The translations under genes and the position numbers were made by a program. The notes under the pieces were generated by a model that did not search any database, was not told the DNA's origin, and saw nothing but the letters and a program-made list of their open reading frames with translations. From NCBI RefSeq assembly GCF_004803795.1, contig NZ_CP012543.1:1674001-1738000 (forward strand): a stretch of 64,000 nt of DNA, written 5' to 3'. Of this stretch, positions 1 through 8,704 are shown piece by piece. Every line of letters begins with the position of its first letter. The stretch's first letter is position 1. The stretch is from Campylobacter rectus (GTDB lineage: Bacteria; Campylobacterota; Campylobacteria; Campylobacterales; Campylobacteraceae).

Positions 1-1000
1 TGTAAAATTTAGCAAGCGCGGCAAATTCGGGCTTTATGCTCATTAGTGCAGCTAGCCTTGTATCGCTTGCTCTTTTGATGTGCTCGCGGTTGATGTGCTC
101 AAGCTGTTTGACGTCAAATTTAGCCGGAGACGCCGAAACCTTCGAGATATCAAACCACTGCGCCGCTTCTTCGATCGTAAAGATTTCAACCGGCGCCTTG
201 TAGCCTAACGAGACGATGTAGTTTGCGATGGCTTCTGGCATAAAGCCTTGAGAGAGCAGCCATTTTACGCTACTTTCGTTCTCGCGTTTGCTCATTTTTT
301 TGCCCTCGACGTTTAGGATGATAGGCAGGTGGGCGTAGTTTATCTTTTGCGCGTAGCCTAGGCCTTCGCGGATGAGGTCTTGTTTTGGCGTGTTGCTGAC
401 GTGATCTTCGCCGCGGATGACAAAAGTGACACCCTCTAGCATATCATCGACCGCGCAGGCGAAGTTATAAGTCGGAGTAAAATCAGCCCGCATGATAACG
501 AAGCTATCGACATTTTCAGGCTCAAAGCTGATCTCGCCTTTTATCGCGTCTTTAAATTTCATCGTGCATAGCGGCTTTTTCATACGCACAACGAAAGGTT
601 TTTGGTTATTTAGCACTTCGTTATCGTTTAGATGCTCGCATGTCCCGTCGTAGCGGTAGGCTTCGCCTCTAGCCTTGGCGGCTTCTTTTTTAGCCTCCAG
701 CTCGCTTTCGGTGCAAAAGCACGAAAACGCCTTTTTATCTATCAAAAGCTTTGCCGCAAACTCGCGGTGAAATTTCAAATTTTTGCTTTGATAATAAAGC
801 GTGTCCCATTTGATACCGAAAAGCTCTAAAATTTCTAAAATTTCCTTGTCTTTTCCCGGGATATTGCGCTCCTTATCGGTATCCTCGATGCGGATGATAA
901 AGCCGCTTTTATCCTGGAGCGAACAGACGTAGTTTAGGATCGCAACTCTTAAATTTCCAAGGTGCATATCGCCGGTCGGCGACGGCGCAAAACGATACAT
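1..1000 (-). CDS. gltX: Glutamyl-tRNA synthetase (partial, C-terminus outside window)
   Basis: Class I aminoacyl-tRNA synthetase that charges tRNA-Glu (or tRNA-Gln in species using the amidotransferase route) in the cytoplasm. The frame opens at the ATG complementary to 998-1000 and stays open to the left edge, about 333 residues; the anticodon-binding end lies outside. Visible are the HIGH box as H-L-G-N at residues 13-16 within [12 protein letters not shown], the [10 protein letters not shown] stretch near residue 40, GEDHVSN, and the KMSKR loop near residue 237. Campylobacters usually have two GltX paralogues with different tRNA preference; the visible part does not settle which this is. 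It is transcribed divergently from mscL. The family assignment is near certain, the paralogue is open. Confidence 0.95.
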   Translation of the reverse strand, partial: MYRFAPSPTGDMHLGNLRVAILNYVCSLQDKSGFIIRIEDTDKERNIPGKDKEILEILELFGIKWDTLYYQSKNLKFHREFAAKLLIDKKAFSCFCTESELEAKKEAAKARGEAYRYDGTCEHLNDNEVLNNQKPFVVRMKKPLCTMKFKDAIKGEISFEPENVDSFVIMRADFTPTYNFACAVDDMLEGVTFVIRGEDHVSNTPKQDLIREGLGYAQKINYAHLPIILNVEGKKMSKRENESSVKWLLSQGFMPEAIANYIVSLGYKAPVEIFTIEEAAQWFDISKVSASPAKFDVKQLEHINREHIKRASDTRLAALMSIKPEFAALAKFY

Positions 1001-1029
1001 TTTGTTTTTCCTTATTGAATTTTGGGGCG

Positions 1030-1035
1030 ATTATA
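1030..1035 (-). promoter_or_regulatory. -10 element for gltX
   Basis: On the minus strand the sequence reads TGCTATAATCGCC, a consensus TATAAT with the extended TG dinucleotide, about 30 bases before the gltX ATG. No clear -35 box is seen, which is usual for the Campylobacter housekeeping sigma factor. Confidence 0.7.
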
Positions 1036-1086
1036 GCATTTTAAGTATTTAATTCGCCTTTTTATTTTGCGTGAAGCTAAAATAAA

Positions 1087-1092
1087 TATAAT
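1087..1092 (+). promoter_or_regulatory. -10 element for mscL-crp
   Basis: TATAAT in an A/T-rich stretch, about 30 bases before the mscL ATG and followed by the AAAGGAAAAAG ribosome binding site. It lies back to back with the gltX promoter. Confidence 0.6.
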
Positions 1093-1122
1093 TAAAGAAC
1101 AAATTTAAAACAAAGGAAAAAG

Positions 1123-1530
1123 ATGAGTTTCGTCAAGGAATTCAAAGAGTTCGCGATGCGTGGAAACGTTATAGATATGGCCGTGGGTGTCGTGATCGGA
1201 GGAGCTTTTGGCAAGATCGTTAGTTCGCTAGTCGGCGATGTCATAATGCCCGTCGTAGGCGTGCTAACCGGCGGCGTAAATTTTACGGATTTAAAATTTA
1301 CGCTAAAAGAAGCAGTGGGCGATACGGCCGCCGTAACGGTAAATTACGGCTCGTTTATACAAACGATGGTTGATTTTACGATTATCGCGTTTTGTATCTT
1401 CTGCGTCGTTAAGGCTATAAATTCGCTCAAAAAACCAAAAGTCGAAGAGCCAAAAGCCGCAGAACCCGCTCCGATACCTGCGGACGTCGCGCTTCTAACC
1501 GAGATCAGAGATCTTTTAAAAAATAAATAA
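1123..1530 (+). CDS. mscL: Large-conductance mechanosensitive channel MscL
   Basis: Pentameric inner-membrane channel that opens under high membrane tension to release solutes after hypo-osmotic shock. At 135 residues it has the usual family length. The N-terminal helix and first membrane segment carry the family wording [24 protein letters not shown] (split here: FKEFAMRGN, then [15 protein letters not shown]); the second membrane segment lies at about 75-100, and a charged C-terminal helix follows a Pro/Ala/Glu-rich linker. The start has a good AAAGGAAAAAG site. The next gene begins nine bases after the stop, so a Crp/Fnr-type regulator is probably co-transcribed. Confidence 0.96.
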   Translation: MSFVKEFKEFAMRGNVIDMAVGVVIGGAFGKIVSSLVGDVIMPVVGVLTGGVNFTDLKFTLKEAVGDTAAVTVNYGSFIQTMVDFTIIAFCIFCVVKAINSLKKPKVEEPKAAEPAPIPADVALLTEIRDLLKNK

Positions 1531-1539
1531 GAAGGCAAA

Positions 1540-2178
1540 ATGTTAGAGCAAATCCCGTTTTTTCAAAGACTAAACGAGGCCGAGCTAAAAAGGCTAAAGG
1601 ACATTAGCATCTTAAAAAAGTATAAAAAAGGCGAGTTTTTATTTATGGAGGGCGAGGAGTCAAGGTGGCTCCACCTCCTCATAAAAGGCTCGATCAAACT
1701 CTATAAAATCGGCCCAAAAGGCAAAGAGATTTTTATGCATCAGTTTAACGGGATAGGTTTGGTCGCCGAGCTTGCAAATTTCGAAAATATCAAATTTCCG
1801 GCGACGGCGGTCTTTTTAACGGGCGGCGAAGTGTTAAAGATCGATTACGACAAATTTTACGCCGAGTTTTTATCAAACCCGCACGTCTCGCTGCAAATCA
1901 TAAAATCGCTCTCGCAAAAGCTAAAAATCACAAGCGAGCTGATACACCAAGAACTCGTGCTAAACTCCGAGGCCAAAGTCGCGAGATTTCTCGTAAATAA
2001 CGCCGATCTTTTTAACGAACTAAAACACTTCAAAATAGCATCCATCCTAAACATCACGCCCGAGACGTTTTCGAGGATTTTAGCGAAATTTAAGGCGCAA
2101 AATTTAATAGCGCTGGATGCAAATAACGAAATCTTGGATATAGCTACAAATGAGCTTTCAAAGATGTTTGAGAGCTAA
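1540..2178 (+). CDS. Crp/Fnr-family transcriptional regulator
   Basis: A 212-residue regulator with the two-part Crp/Fnr build: a cyclic-nucleotide-binding-like beta barrel (about residues 10-120, with KGEFLFMEGEES and the turn GSIKLYKIGPKGKE), a long dimer helix, and a C-terminal winged helix whose recognition segment is ITPETFSRILAKF near residues 170-185. It has no N-terminal cysteine cluster, so an oxygen-sensing Fnr-type iron-sulfur centre is unlikely, and the effector cannot be read from the sequence. It lies immediately downstream of mscL and probably shares its transcript. Several such regulators exist in campylobacters (for example NssR); I cannot assign this one to any of them. Confidence 0.85.
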   Translation: MLEQIPFFQRLNEAELKRLKDISILKKYKKGEFLFMEGEESRWLHLLIKGSIKLYKIGPKGKEIFMHQFNGIGLVAELANFENIKFPATAVFLTGGEVLKIDYDKFYAEFLSNPHVSLQIIKSLSQKLKITSELIHQELVLNSEAKVARFLVNNADLFNELKHFKIASILNITPETFSRILAKFKAQNLIALDANNEILDIATNELSKMFES

Positions 2179-2707
2179 ATCAACCCAACCTAAACGCCAA
2201 ATTTATCCGCCTTTAATCGCAAGTTTGGATGCGTCAGCGTAAAATTTAACTCAAATTTCGATTGTTTTCGGCCGAGCGTATAATGAGATTTCACAAATTT
2301 AACTGCCGCAAATCGGCTCAAATTTTAAAATTCGGCTGCGCTCAAATGCAAATTCGACGCTAAATTTGGAAATTTTAAAGACCGCCGAGGTAAAAGCGAT
2401 AAAATTTTCGTCAAATTTTATTTAAGCGCGCACCGAAAAACCGAAGGTAAAATTTAAGCCGCCGCGCCCAAAAGTTAAGTTTTAAAATTTGCGAAATTTT
2501 AACTTAGCGCGAAAGCATAAAAACAACTCGCCTTAAAGCTCAAACTACCGTTTTTCAGGTCAAATTTTGCTCGCATTCGTCGCAGTTAAAAATTTAAAAG
2601 CACGGCCGGTCAAATTTAAATAATCGCATCTAAAAGGATTTAAAGCGCCCGCGGCTAAATTCGCCGTCGCCAAAAGCGAAATTTAACGTCAAATTTAAAC
2701 TCGAATT
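2179..2707. other. AAATTT-rich intergenic region between convergent genes
   Basis: No credible reading frame on either strand. The stretch is dominated by AAATTT inside TAAATTT and CAAATTT words; I count about 17 AAATTT in 529 bases. No obvious terminator hairpin with a T run was found, although this lies between converging transcripts. It may be a decayed gene or simply A/T-skewed spacer. Confidence 0.6.
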
Positions 2708-4552
2708 TTAATTTTTCTTCTTTTGGGCGGCTTCGGTATCGGCTAGCGAAGTGATTTCGTATTTTTTGTCGATGTAACCCATATCAAGCAGTTTGTTAAA
2801 GATTTTAGCCGTGAGAGGCCCTGCAGCCAAACCGCCGTGCCCGCCGTGCTCGATGATGACGGTGATGACATAGCGAGGCTCCTCATACGGCCCGTATGTC
2901 GTGACCCATGCGTGCGAGCGGCGCAGATACTCCATATCTTCTTCTTTTATACGTTTTTTTTCGGCCTGCGAGATGCCCACGACCTGCGCGGTGCCCGTTT
3001 TTGCCGCGAGCGTGAGCTTGGCATCCTTAAAATACTTGTGCGCCGTGCCTTTTTTGTGATTTACGACCTCATACATCGCCTTTTGGATGTAGGGCAGCTG
3101 CTTTTTCTCAAACGGCGTGAGGATATCGCCCGCAGGCTCAAATTTGACCTTCTCGCCGTTTATGCCGTGCAAAAAATGCGGAACGATATTTTTGCCCGTA
3201 GCCAGGATGCCCGTATAGCGCGCCACCTGCATCGGCGTCACGAGGAAGTTACCCTGCCCGATCGAGGTAATGAGCGTCTCACCCTGATACCACGGCTGGG
3301 CGTATTTTTGCATCTTCCACTCGCGTCCGGGCACGATACCGACAAATTCATTGGGCAAATCCACGCCGCTTTTTTGCCCGAAACCCAGTCGCTCCAAGAC
3401 CGGCGTTACGGCATCGATGCCCACTTTTAAGCTGCCTTTGTAAAAATAATCGTCGCAGCTCTCGCGGATAGCCGAGTTCATATCCATAAAACCGTGTCCG
3501 TAGATGTTCCAGCAGCGGAAATTTCGCCCTCCAAGCTCAAAAGAGCCCGAGCAAAAATACCCGTCGGAGCGGCTTATCTTGCCCGTATCTAAAAACGCCA
3601 TCGTCACGCCCATCTTTATGACCGAGCCCGGCGGATAAAGGCCGTTTACGAGCTTGTTCGTAAAAGGATGATCGATACTTTTAACGAGCTCGTCCCACTT
3701 GGCCTGCGAGATGCCTGTGACAAAGGGGTTTAGATCATACTCCGGAAAACTACCCGCAGCCAGTATCGAGCCGTCTTTTACGTCCATCACGATGATGACG
3801 CCCGCGTTGTCGCCGAAAATCTCCTCGATATATTTTTGCAGCTCAAGGTCGATGCTAAGGGCGATGTTTGAGCTTTGCGGATAGCTCACCGAGATCTCCT
3901 CGATCTCTTGATTTAGCGCATTTACCTTTACCTTTCGCACGCCCTCTTGCCCCTGCAAAACGGAGTTGTAAAAGCGCTCGGTACCGCTTCTACCGACGTG
4001 ACTCGTTAGCTTTGCGACGAGATCAAAGTCGATGTCTTGCTGATTTGCGCGGCCGACGTAGCCGATGATATGGGAAGCTAGGCTGTTGTAGGGGTAGTGG
4101 CGCTTTGAGGCGGGTTTGATCTCTAAATTTTCGCGCAGCGAGAGCTCCGCGATACGCGGTATCATTTTGTCGTAGTCCATAAAATCGATAATCTGAATGA
4201 AGTCTTGGTTGTAGGGCGAGTCGGTTTTTACGTATTCGCGCTTTAGCTTCGTGATATTTAAATCCTCGAATAAATTTTGCAAATTTTCAAGCTCGGCGTC
4301 TAAAATTTCAGCCCTTTTGCCGTTTAGATGAGGTCTTATCGCGACGGAAAAGCCGAGACGATTTACCGCCATCGGGCGACCTTTAACATCCATAATGAGT
4401 CCGCGCACCGGAGCTAGATACTGCGTTTTTACCGCATTTTGCTCGGCGATCTCCTCGTAAAAGTCGTTTGATCTGACACTAAGATAATAGACGCGAACCA
4501 GCAAAAGCACCCAAACGCTAAATATGATGCCAAACACTATGCGCATCCTCAT
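2708..4552 (-). CDS. mrdA: Penicillin-binding protein 2 (elongasome transpeptidase)
   Basis: Class B penicillin-binding protein that cross-links peptidoglycan during lateral wall growth, acting in the periplasm with RodA. Its 614 residues include one N-terminal membrane anchor (about 5-22), a dimerisation region and the transpeptidase domain. The active-site serine is in PGSVIK near residue 309, the second motif is S-C-D in RESCDDYF, and the third is KTGTAQ near 517. It overlaps the upstream membrane-protein gene by four bases, so the two are translationally coupled. The partner rodA lies in this window at 36991. Confidence 0.95.
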   Translation of the reverse strand: MRMRIVFGIIFSVWVLLLVRVYYLSVRSNDFYEEIAEQNAVKTQYLAPVRGLIMDVKGRPMAVNRLGFSVAIRPHLNGKRAEILDAELENLQNLFEDLNITKLKREYVKTDSPYNQDFIQIIDFMDYDKMIPRIAELSLRENLEIKPASKRHYPYNSLASHIIGYVGRANQQDIDFDLVAKLTSHVGRSGTERFYNSVLQGQEGVRKVKVNALNQEIEEISVSYPQSSNIALSIDLELQKYIEEIFGDNAGVIIVMDVKDGSILAAGSFPEYDLNPFVTGISQAKWDELVKSIDHPFTNKLVNGLYPPGSVIKMGVTMAFLDTGKISRSDGYFCSGSFELGGRNFRCWNIYGHGFMDMNSAIRESCDDYFYKGSLKVGIDAVTPVLERLGFGQKSGVDLPNEFVGIVPGREWKMQKYAQPWYQGETLITSIGQGNFLVTPMQVARYTGILATGKNIVPHFLHGINGEKVKFEPAGDILTPFEKKQLPYIQKAMYEVVNHKKGTAHKYFKDAKLTLAAKTGTAQVVGISQAEKKRIKEEDMEYLRRSHAWVTTYGPYEEPRYVITVIIEHGGHGGLAAGPLTAKIFNKLLDMGYIDKKYEITSLADTEAAQKKKN

Positions 4553-5052
4553 AGGCGTCCCCTAAACAAAACCACCGCCAAAACGGACTCTACGCCGATG
4601 TAGATGAGATACTCGTAGTCAAAATTTAGCATCGGTAAATTTGCCGCATAGGAGATAAAAGAGCTCGTCGCACACGTCCAAACGTAGCCGCTAGCGACAA
4701 ATCCGACCGCCAAAAGCTCTCTTGATTTTAGCGTAACGATGAGCCAGTCGGACATAAAATAATAAAAAAGCATAAAGGCGATCGTCGCCGAAAACAAGGC
4801 AAATCCGTGCGCCTGCTCGGCAAAAGTAAGGTAAAACAGGCAAAAATACCACTCTTTGCCAAAGCCTTTGAGCGTCTTTTGCTTTTGCAAGGTCAGCACG
4901 ATCATATAGGTGAAAAATATCCCGATAAGAGGCGGCAGGTGCGTAAAAACAGTCGTTATGCTCTGATAAAGGGCAAGAAAAGCGACCCAAGCGAGCTGTT
5001 TTAAAAATCGCTTCTCCGCACTCAGTCTTCGCATAGCTAGGTCCGCTCGCAT
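4549..5052 (-). CDS. MreD-like integral membrane protein
   Basis: A 167-residue, strongly hydrophobic protein with about four to five membrane segments and no soluble domain. Its place directly before and overlapping mrdA corresponds to that of MreD in many bacteria and to Cj0651 in C. jejuni (recalled). A role in the cell-elongation complex is inferred from position and topology, not from a recognised motif. The ATG is followed by a positively charged N-terminus (RRLSAEKRF), as expected for an inside-facing end. Confidence 0.6.
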   Translation of the reverse strand: MRADLAMRRLSAEKRFLKQLAWVAFLALYQSITTVFTHLPPLIGIFFTYMIVLTLQKQKTLKGFGKEWYFCLFYLTFAEQAHGFALFSATIAFMLFYYFMSDWLIVTLKSRELLAVGFVASGYVWTCATSSFISYAANLPMLNFDYEYLIYIGVESVLAVVLFRGRL

Positions 5053-5167
5053 CGTTATAAATTTACGTCAAATTTTATAAATTCGGCTTTTGCGGAGGCT
5101 AAATTTATAAACACCGATATAAAATTCCTAATCAAATTTAAAGCGCGAGACTCTAAGCTATCAAATT

Positions 5168-5794
5168 TCATCGCAGCCCCAGCGCATTTAAAAATATAAG
5201 CTCATTTGCCTTTTCTATGCCGGTTTTTTTAAGCGCCGAAACGAAATGCGCACCCGGATAGACCTTTAAAACCGCGCTTTTTCGGCTTTGATTTAGCTTG
5301 TCCGATTTGGTGAGAAAATTTAGGATTTTTTGGTCGGGGCGCAGGAAGCTTTGCAGATAATCATTCACGTCCCTATCGATTTGCATATCAAACTGGCGCG
5401 AGTCGATGAGATGGACGAAAAGCTTGATGTTGGCTCTAAATTTTAGATACTCGTCGAGGTTTTTTCTCCACTGCGCATGCATGCTTTTAGCGACCTTAGC
5501 ATAGCCAAAGCCGGGCAGATCCACAAAGGTCAAATTTGCCCTCTCCTCGCTAACTTCGTCCTGCTCGTTTTTGATACCACGCGCATATTCGACCTCGAAA
5601 AAATTGATAAGGCGCGTTTTGCCGGGCGTCGAGCTACTTTTGGCTAAGCCTTTTTGATTAACCAAAGCATTTATGAGGCTGCTTTTGCCTACGTTTGAGC
5701 GCCCGAGAAACGCCACTTCGCTGGAATTTGCGGGCGGAGCTAGCGAGATATCGGGTGCCGAGATGAGAAATTTTGCGTTTAAAACACGGATCAC
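5168..5794 (-). CDS. ysxC: Ribosome-biogenesis GTP-binding protein YsxC/EngB
   Basis: Small GTPase of the TrmE-Era-EngA-YsxC family needed for assembly of the large ribosomal subunit. The P loop is GRSNVGKSSL near residues 31-40, G2 is within STPGKTR, G3 is DLPGFGYAK, G4 is TKSD, and G5 is in FVSALKKTG. Length (208) is normal. The start overlaps the end of the lptA-like gene by four bases, placing it in the same minus-strand operon although it has no envelope function. Confidence 0.94.
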   Translation of the reverse strand: MIRVLNAKFLISAPDISLAPPANSSEVAFLGRSNVGKSSLINALVNQKGLAKSSSTPGKTRLINFFEVEYARGIKNEQDEVSEERANLTFVDLPGFGYAKVAKSMHAQWRKNLDEYLKFRANIKLFVHLIDSRQFDMQIDRDVNDYLQSFLRPDQKILNFLTKSDKLNQSRKSAVLKVYPGAHFVSALKKTGIEKANELIFLNALGLR

Positions 5795-6267
5795 TTTTTA
5801 TCCTCGATTTGAAAGATAAATTTAACCGGCTCCTTTTTGCTGCCGTTTACGTTGTAAGTACCGCTATTTTGATTGACCGTGATCTTTTCACCATAAACTT
5901 TTTTATCGGTTTGTATCTCATGCAAAAAGCCGTTGCCGTTTATCGTATAGAGATTTTGCGCAGGCTCGTAAATCAGCTCGTTTCCGCTACCGTCGTAGGT
6001 TTTGTTTTTGATAAATACTCTAAATTTAGCGTTGCCCGAAGCGACATATTTTAGCGGATTTCGCTTTTTATCAAAATATATCACCGCTAAATTTGCCGTG
6101 AGCGTATCTTTGCCTTTTTTGATATTTACGTTACCCTTAAATTCGCTTATTTGCTTGCCCTCATCCGCGTAAAACTCATCTGCGGTAACCTCCACCTGCT
6201 CCGCTAAGAGCGGCAAAGCGCCCAGCATCAAAGCCAAAACCGCTTTTTTAAAACCGAATTTTATCAT
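5791..6267 (-). CDS. lptA: LPS/LOS transport periplasmic bridge protein LptA
   Basis: OstA-like protein of 158 residues with a signal peptide ending near LPLLAEQ (about residue 22). The body shows the LptA beta-jellyroll wording VEVTADEFYADEGKQ and FKGNVNIKKGKDTLTANLA. LptA carries lipo-oligosaccharide across the periplasm between LptC and LptD. It follows lptC with a four-base overlap, and kdsC lies just upstream of lptC, so Kdo synthesis and LOS export are encoded together. Confidence 0.88.
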   Translation of the reverse strand: MIKFGFKKAVLALMLGALPLLAEQVEVTADEFYADEGKQISEFKGNVNIKKGKDTLTANLAVIYFDKKRNPLKYVASGNAKFRVFIKNKTYDGSGNELIYEPAQNLYTINGNGFLHEIQTDKKVYGEKITVNQNSGTYNVNGSKKEPVKFIFQIEDKK

Positions 6268-6815
6268 TTCTTTGTCCTGTCTTTTTTATTTTGCTCTATC
6301 ATAGCAAACGCTTTTTTGATATACGCCTTTTTTAGCTCAAAGTCATAAACTAGGGCCTTACCGACTACTTTATCCTCGTTTTGCGTCATCATAAAAGGCT
6401 TTTGCGTGGTCGCCACTTTCGTAGCCGTACTATAAACGACCTCCTCCGAGACAAAGGTTAAATTTTCGTTATTGGCATAGTGCACATCGCCCTGAAGTAT
6501 GATGCGTCCGCCGTTATAAAACGCCTTGTTCGAGCTAACGTTATGCTTTTTATTGCCTTTAAAAATTTCCGCCCTAAATTTTACCAATTCGTCAAACTCG
6601 GGATATCTGTTCCACGTGTCGGCCTCGTATCTTGCGCTTATTGTCGTAGCGTTCATTTCGTAGTCCGTAACCGCATTCATCTGCATATTCGCACTTACTT
6701 CGCCGCCGTTTAAAAGCTCGCTGTAATAAGGCTCCTCGATCGCCAAATAAACCATCGCCACGCTAAAAACACTAACGACTAAATAAAAAATCCTTATAAC
6801 CAACGCTTGGCCCAC
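6264..6815 (-). CDS. lptC: LPS export system protein LptC
   Basis: A 183-residue bitopic protein: one N-terminal membrane helix (about 5-25), then a periplasmic jellyroll domain resembling LptA (MNATTISARYEADTWNR, GNKKHNVSSNKAFYNGG, ILQGDVHYANNENLTF). LptC docks on the LptBFG transporter and passes LOS to LptA. The start overlaps the end of kdsC by 22 bases. The family is poorly conserved in sequence, so the call rests on topology plus the kdsC-lptC-lptA order. Confidence 0.82.
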   Translation of the reverse strand: MGQALVIRIFYLVVSVFSVAMVYLAIEEPYYSELLNGGEVSANMQMNAVTDYEMNATTISARYEADTWNRYPEFDELVKFRAEIFKGNKKHNVSSNKAFYNGGRIILQGDVHYANNENLTFVSEEVVYSTATKVATTQKPFMMTQNEDKVVGKALVYDFELKKAYIKKAFAMIEQNKKDRTKK

Positions 6816-7282
6816 TCTCGCTTTAGCCCTTCGCTACGGATGAGCATCTCTATCATCTCGCGAACCGCGCCGTTGCCGCCTTTGCGACTAAGCTTCGTTT
6901 TTACTTTAAGCTCTTTAATCGCATTTTTTGGCTTAAAGCTCCATCCGACGCTTTTTAACAGCTTGTAGTCGTTGTAATCATCGCCTATGGCTGCGGCGTT
7001 TTTAAACTCGAGCCCTTCAAATTTAAGTATTTGCTTTGCGGTTTCAAATTTATCGCTAACGCCTTGATGCACGTGCGTTATCTTTAGATCCTGCGCCCTT
7101 TTTTCGACGATGGGCGAGCTTCTGCCCGTGATGATAGCGACTTTTTTCCCGAGTTTTAGCCAGCTCTCGATAGCGTATCCGTCCTTGACGTCAAAAAATT
7201 TAAGCTCGTCGCCGTTTGGGCTATAAACGATCTTACCGTCGGTTAGGCACCCGTCGACGTCTAAAAATACAATCTCTATCAC
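6794..7282 (-). CDS. kdsC: 3-deoxy-D-manno-octulosonate 8-phosphate phosphatase (KdsC, YrbI-type HAD)
   Basis: Capless HAD phosphatase that removes phosphate from Kdo-8-phosphate in the synthesis of the LOS inner-core sugar Kdo. Motif I is FLDVDGCLTDG at residues 6-16, motif II is the S/T of IITGRSS near 53, and motif IV is GDDYNDY near 102. Length 162 is typical and there is no cap domain. It overlaps hisB upstream (four bases) and lptC downstream. Confidence 0.9.
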   Translation of the reverse strand: MIEIVFLDVDGCLTDGKIVYSPNGDELKFFDVKDGYAIESWLKLGKKVAIITGRSSPIVEKRAQDLKITHVHQGVSDKFETAKQILKFEGLEFKNAAAIGDDYNDYKLLKSVGWSFKPKNAIKELKVKTKLSRKGGNGAVREMIEMLIRSEGLKREWAKRWL

Positions 7283-7842
7283 AGCACGCCTTTCGTGCTA
7301 GGCACGCCGACTCTGGCGTTTTTAGCCAGAGCTCTTCTTAGCGCGACGGCGCAGGCTTTAAAGCCGGCCTCCAAAATATGATGAGAATTTCGTCCGCGAA
7401 TTTTAGCGATATGTAGCGTGATTGCGGCATTAAATGCCAGCGCCTGAAAAAATTCGCTTGCCAGCTCGACGTCAAATTCGCCCACTTTGCCTTCGTTTAT
7501 GCTTTCATAAACCAAAAACGGGCGATTTGAGAGATCAAGGGCGCAGTTTACCGCCGCCTCGTCCATCACCACCGTCGCTTCGCCAAATCTCTCTACTCCG
7601 CTAAGCGGATAAATTTTCTCGCGCAAAGCTTGCCCGATGACGATACCTACGTCCTCTACGCTGTGATGAAAATCAACATGCAAATCGCCCTTACAAACGA
7701 GCTTCATATCAAAAAGCGCATGCTTGCAAAAGGCCTCTAGCATATGATCGAAAAAGCCTATACCGGTGCTTATCTCGCCTTTACCGCTACCGTAAATTTC
7801 AAGCTCTAGGCTGATGTCCGTCTCTTTTGTCTTTCTTTGCAT
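7279..7842 (-). CDS. hisB: Imidazoleglycerol-phosphate dehydratase
   Basis: Monofunctional HisB of 187 residues, catalysing the sixth step of histidine synthesis. Metal-binding motifs are visible: GFFDHMLEAFCKH near 28-40, DLHVDFHHSVEDVGI near 53-67, and the C-terminal RNSHHILEAGFKA near 150. There is no N-terminal phosphatase domain. It sits alone within an envelope operon with no other his gene nearby, and overlaps kdsC by four bases, so it is read from an upstream promoter shared with rlpA and mltD. Confidence 0.96.
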   Translation of the reverse strand: MQRKTKETDISLELEIYGSGKGEISTGIGFFDHMLEAFCKHALFDMKLVCKGDLHVDFHHSVEDVGIVIGQALREKIYPLSGVERFGEATVVMDEAAVNCALDLSNRPFLVYESINEGKVGEFDVELASEFFQALAFNAAITLHIAKIRGRNSHHILEAGFKACAVALRRALAKNARVGVPSTKGVL

Positions 7843-7843
7843 T

Positions 7844-8704
7844 TTATTCCCTCACGAAAAAGGCGCCCGATATGTGCCCGGCGCTTATGAAATCCTTGGC
7901 TTCCTCTTCGCTTCTAAAGCCGCTTATAAATACTCTATAAATTTTACCGCCGTCAAGCTCGTAGGACTTTATAACGGTATCATAAGCGCCGTTGCCGTAT
8001 TGACCCCCGTGTTGCCGTTTGTAAGCGTTTGCGCCGCTTAAATTTTTAAACGCGCCGATTTGTACCATGAAAATACCGCCCACGAATGCTTGCTGTTGTT
8101 GCGGTTGCGCTTTAGCCTGGACGCTCGGCTTTTGCGAGCCCGGCTGCTTTGAGCCTTGCTTAGCCGACGTGGCGACCGCTCCGCCGACGCTACCGTTAAA
8201 ACCTACGACCTCGAGCAAAACCGGAGCCGTGCCGGCGTTAAATACGTCAAGCTTCACCGCGCCCGTTTTTGACAGATCTATCACGCGCCCCGCGACGAAA
8301 GGACCGCGGTCGTTTATGCGAACTATGATATTTTTACCGTTTTTTATATTCGTCACGCGCACCATCGTGTTCATCGGCAGAGTCTTGTGCGCCGCCGTCA
8401 TAGCGTGCATATCGTAAATTTCGCCGTTTGACGTCCTCTTGCCGTGAAAATCGGGGCCATACCAGCTGGCTATGCCGCTGGCTCTATCGCCGACCTTTAC
8501 GACGGTGGGATAGTAGGTCTTTCCATTTATGGTGTATGGGCGCATAGTGGCCTCATGCATACTTCTTGAACTGTTTATCTTGCCGCTTTTTTTTGAGCCG
8601 CCTGTGATCCCGCCAAAAGGCAAGGTCAAAAACGAACAGCCGCTCATAAAAAATACTAAAAATAGGCTAAAAAATACGAATTTAGCTCTACTCGGTTGCG
8701 GCAA
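7844..8704 (-). CDS. rlpA: RlpA-family septal lipoprotein
   Basis: A 286-residue lipoprotein: signal segment with lipobox MSGC (Cys 23), a double-psi beta-barrel domain (about 65-165, with GIASWYGPDFHGKRTSNGE and RINDRGPFV), a Gln/Ala-rich linker, and a C-terminal SPOR domain (about 208-286) that binds denuded septal glycan. The family cuts or binds peptidoglycan at division sites. The start is a TTG placed six bases after a GGAG; no in-frame ATG precedes the lipobox. It overlaps the end of the upstream transglycosylase gene by 17 bases. Confidence 0.9.
   Translation of the reverse strand: MPQPSRAKFVFFSLFLVFFMSGCSFLTLPFGGITGGSKKSGKINSSRSMHEATMRPYTINGKTYYPTVVKVGDRASGIASWYGPDFHGKRTSNGEIYDMHAMTAAHKTLPMNTMVRVTNIKNGKNIIVRINDRGPFVAGRVIDLSKTGAVKLDVFNAGTAPVLLEVVGFNGSVGGAVATSAKQGSKQPGSQKPSVQAKAQPQQQQAFVGGIFMVQIGAFKNLSGANAYKRQHGGQYGNGAYDTVIKSYELDGGKIYRVFISGFRSEEEAKDFISAGHISGAFFVRE

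Noticed and set aside
2837-3430. 197-codon plus-strand frame inside mrdA
   Set aside because: It lies wholly inside the strongly supported penicillin-binding protein 2 gene on the other strand; it is a shadow frame with no coding features.
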